In this document: positions 63,405 to 64,000 of the stretch, in pieces | Numbering within the stretch: position 1 is the stretch's first letter | Layout: every line of letters begins with the position of its first letter | NCBI GenBank assembly: GCA_009746045.1 | Contig: RPFO01000167.1 | Location: 1,239,574-1,303,573 of the forward strand | Origin: Mesostigma viride | Taxonomy: Eukaryota > Streptophyta > Mesostigmatophyceae > Mesostigmatales > Mesostigmataceae | Direction of reading: 5' to 3' | Length of the DNA stretch: 64,000 nt | Made by a program: the position numbers and the translations under genes | The notes under the pieces: model-generated | Databases searched by the model: none | What the model was told of the DNA's origin: nothing | Seen by the model: only the letters and a program-made list of their open reading frames with translations

Positions 63405-64000
63405 GCCATATAAATCTAGGCTAGCAAATCAGATGCCAGTTACGCGGCAGACTAATTCCTGTGCCCACAAGCGTCAGATCGCCCAGCATAGGCAACGGCC
63501 ACGAATACACATATAGCCGAGGCAGCTGGTATCTATTTTTACGTATTCGCCAGCTGCCCTTTCGGGTTGGGCGGGCGGCAACGGGAAGCTAGCATACCTG
63601 GCAGCAGGAAAGGCACAGCGCACACGACCATGACAGCCACGGTTCCCAGTAATACGTGCTTTTGACTCCCACTCTTGGCAAACGAAGTCGGCCCCATTTC
63701 TAGGGAAAAGGCGAAGGCGCTTTTACAGCATGCGCAGAGACGCCCCCCCCCCGACTACGATGTTGCAAAGCAGCAAAACAAAGCGAGAACCAATCGTGAA
63801 CTGTTGCTAGGCGAGCATATAGACCGTTACGCTATTTTTTTCTCTCTCGCAGTCTCTACCGAGCTGGTGGCTGCTGGCTGCATAGTTGCGCACTTGCGCG
63901 CGATCCCCAGTCTACTCGACTTGACTAGGTAAACGAATGTGAATACAAACATCCGGTTCGACCAGGCCAGGGTTGGAGTTAGTTAGTTGTTGGTAAGTTA
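63405..64000. other. No gene supported
   Basis: Plus-strand frames near 63.7-63.9 kb are short and lack splice or start support. Confidence 0.5.

Overview
The window is nuclear DNA of a eukaryote, most likely a green alga of the Chlamydomonadales/volvocine type (inference, about 0.6). The reasons are a large cell-surface gene split into many short exons with consensus GT-AG borders, a Ser-Pro-rich exon of the kind found in volvocine extracellular-matrix proteins, very many minisatellites, and chromovirus, copia-type, LINE and hAT transposons. No bacterial operon, rRNA, intact tRNA gene or CRISPR array was seen.

Bases 1-28,000 hold one or more minus-strand genes read from right to left. The order is a signal-peptide exon (27.8 kb), a beta-helix exon (27.3-27.6 kb), single-rung beta-helix exons of 69-78 bp at 25.7, 24.6, 22.8 and 21.8 kb, a Pro-rich exon (14.2-15.8 kb), exons resembling bacterial-type repeat and Ig-like domains (10.5, 9.0, 6.7 and 5.9 kb), a Gly/Ala-rich possible membrane segment (4.9 kb), and further exons down to 2.2 kb. 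The 6.7 and 5.9 kb exons join in phase across a 641-bp intron and complete one Ig-like domain. The introns are inflated by tandem arrays (10, 17, 33, 34, 36, 49, 66, 76 and about 100 bp units). Three of these arrays repeat the 5' splice site of the exon beside them.

Bases 28,000-31,430 are gene-poor and carry two minus-oriented LINE-like 3' ends with (TTAA)n tails.

Bases 31,432-52,406 are a three-level nest. A hAT-type DNA element (8-bp target duplication, ends CAGTG/CACTG) was hit by a Ty3/gypsy chromovirus (31,702-51,124; 573-bp LTRs differing at 2 sites; duplication GCATT). The chromovirus was then hit inside its pol by a Ty1/copia element (36,648-44,486; 616/617-bp LTRs; duplication GCTAC). 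Removing the copia element and one duplication restores the chromovirus pol frame. The chromovirus is the main find. It carries an unusual ORF before gag that resembles the RNase H1 N-terminal/viroplasmin hybrid-binding domain and lies inside a consensus intron. It also has two extra ORFs after the integrase, where retroviruses carry env, the first directly behind a strong 3' splice acceptor. The copia element is odd as well: its LTRs run AG...CT, it has an extra ORF before gag, a protease-like stretch between integrase and reverse transcriptase, and an HGDD catalytic box.

Bases 52,400-64,000 hold a GT-rich region, paired hairpins, degenerate LINE copies in both orientations (ORF1 on minus, RT on plus), a dimeric tRNA-like element with a 10-13 bp target duplication, and the 3' end of an unidentified minus-strand gene near 63.1 kb.
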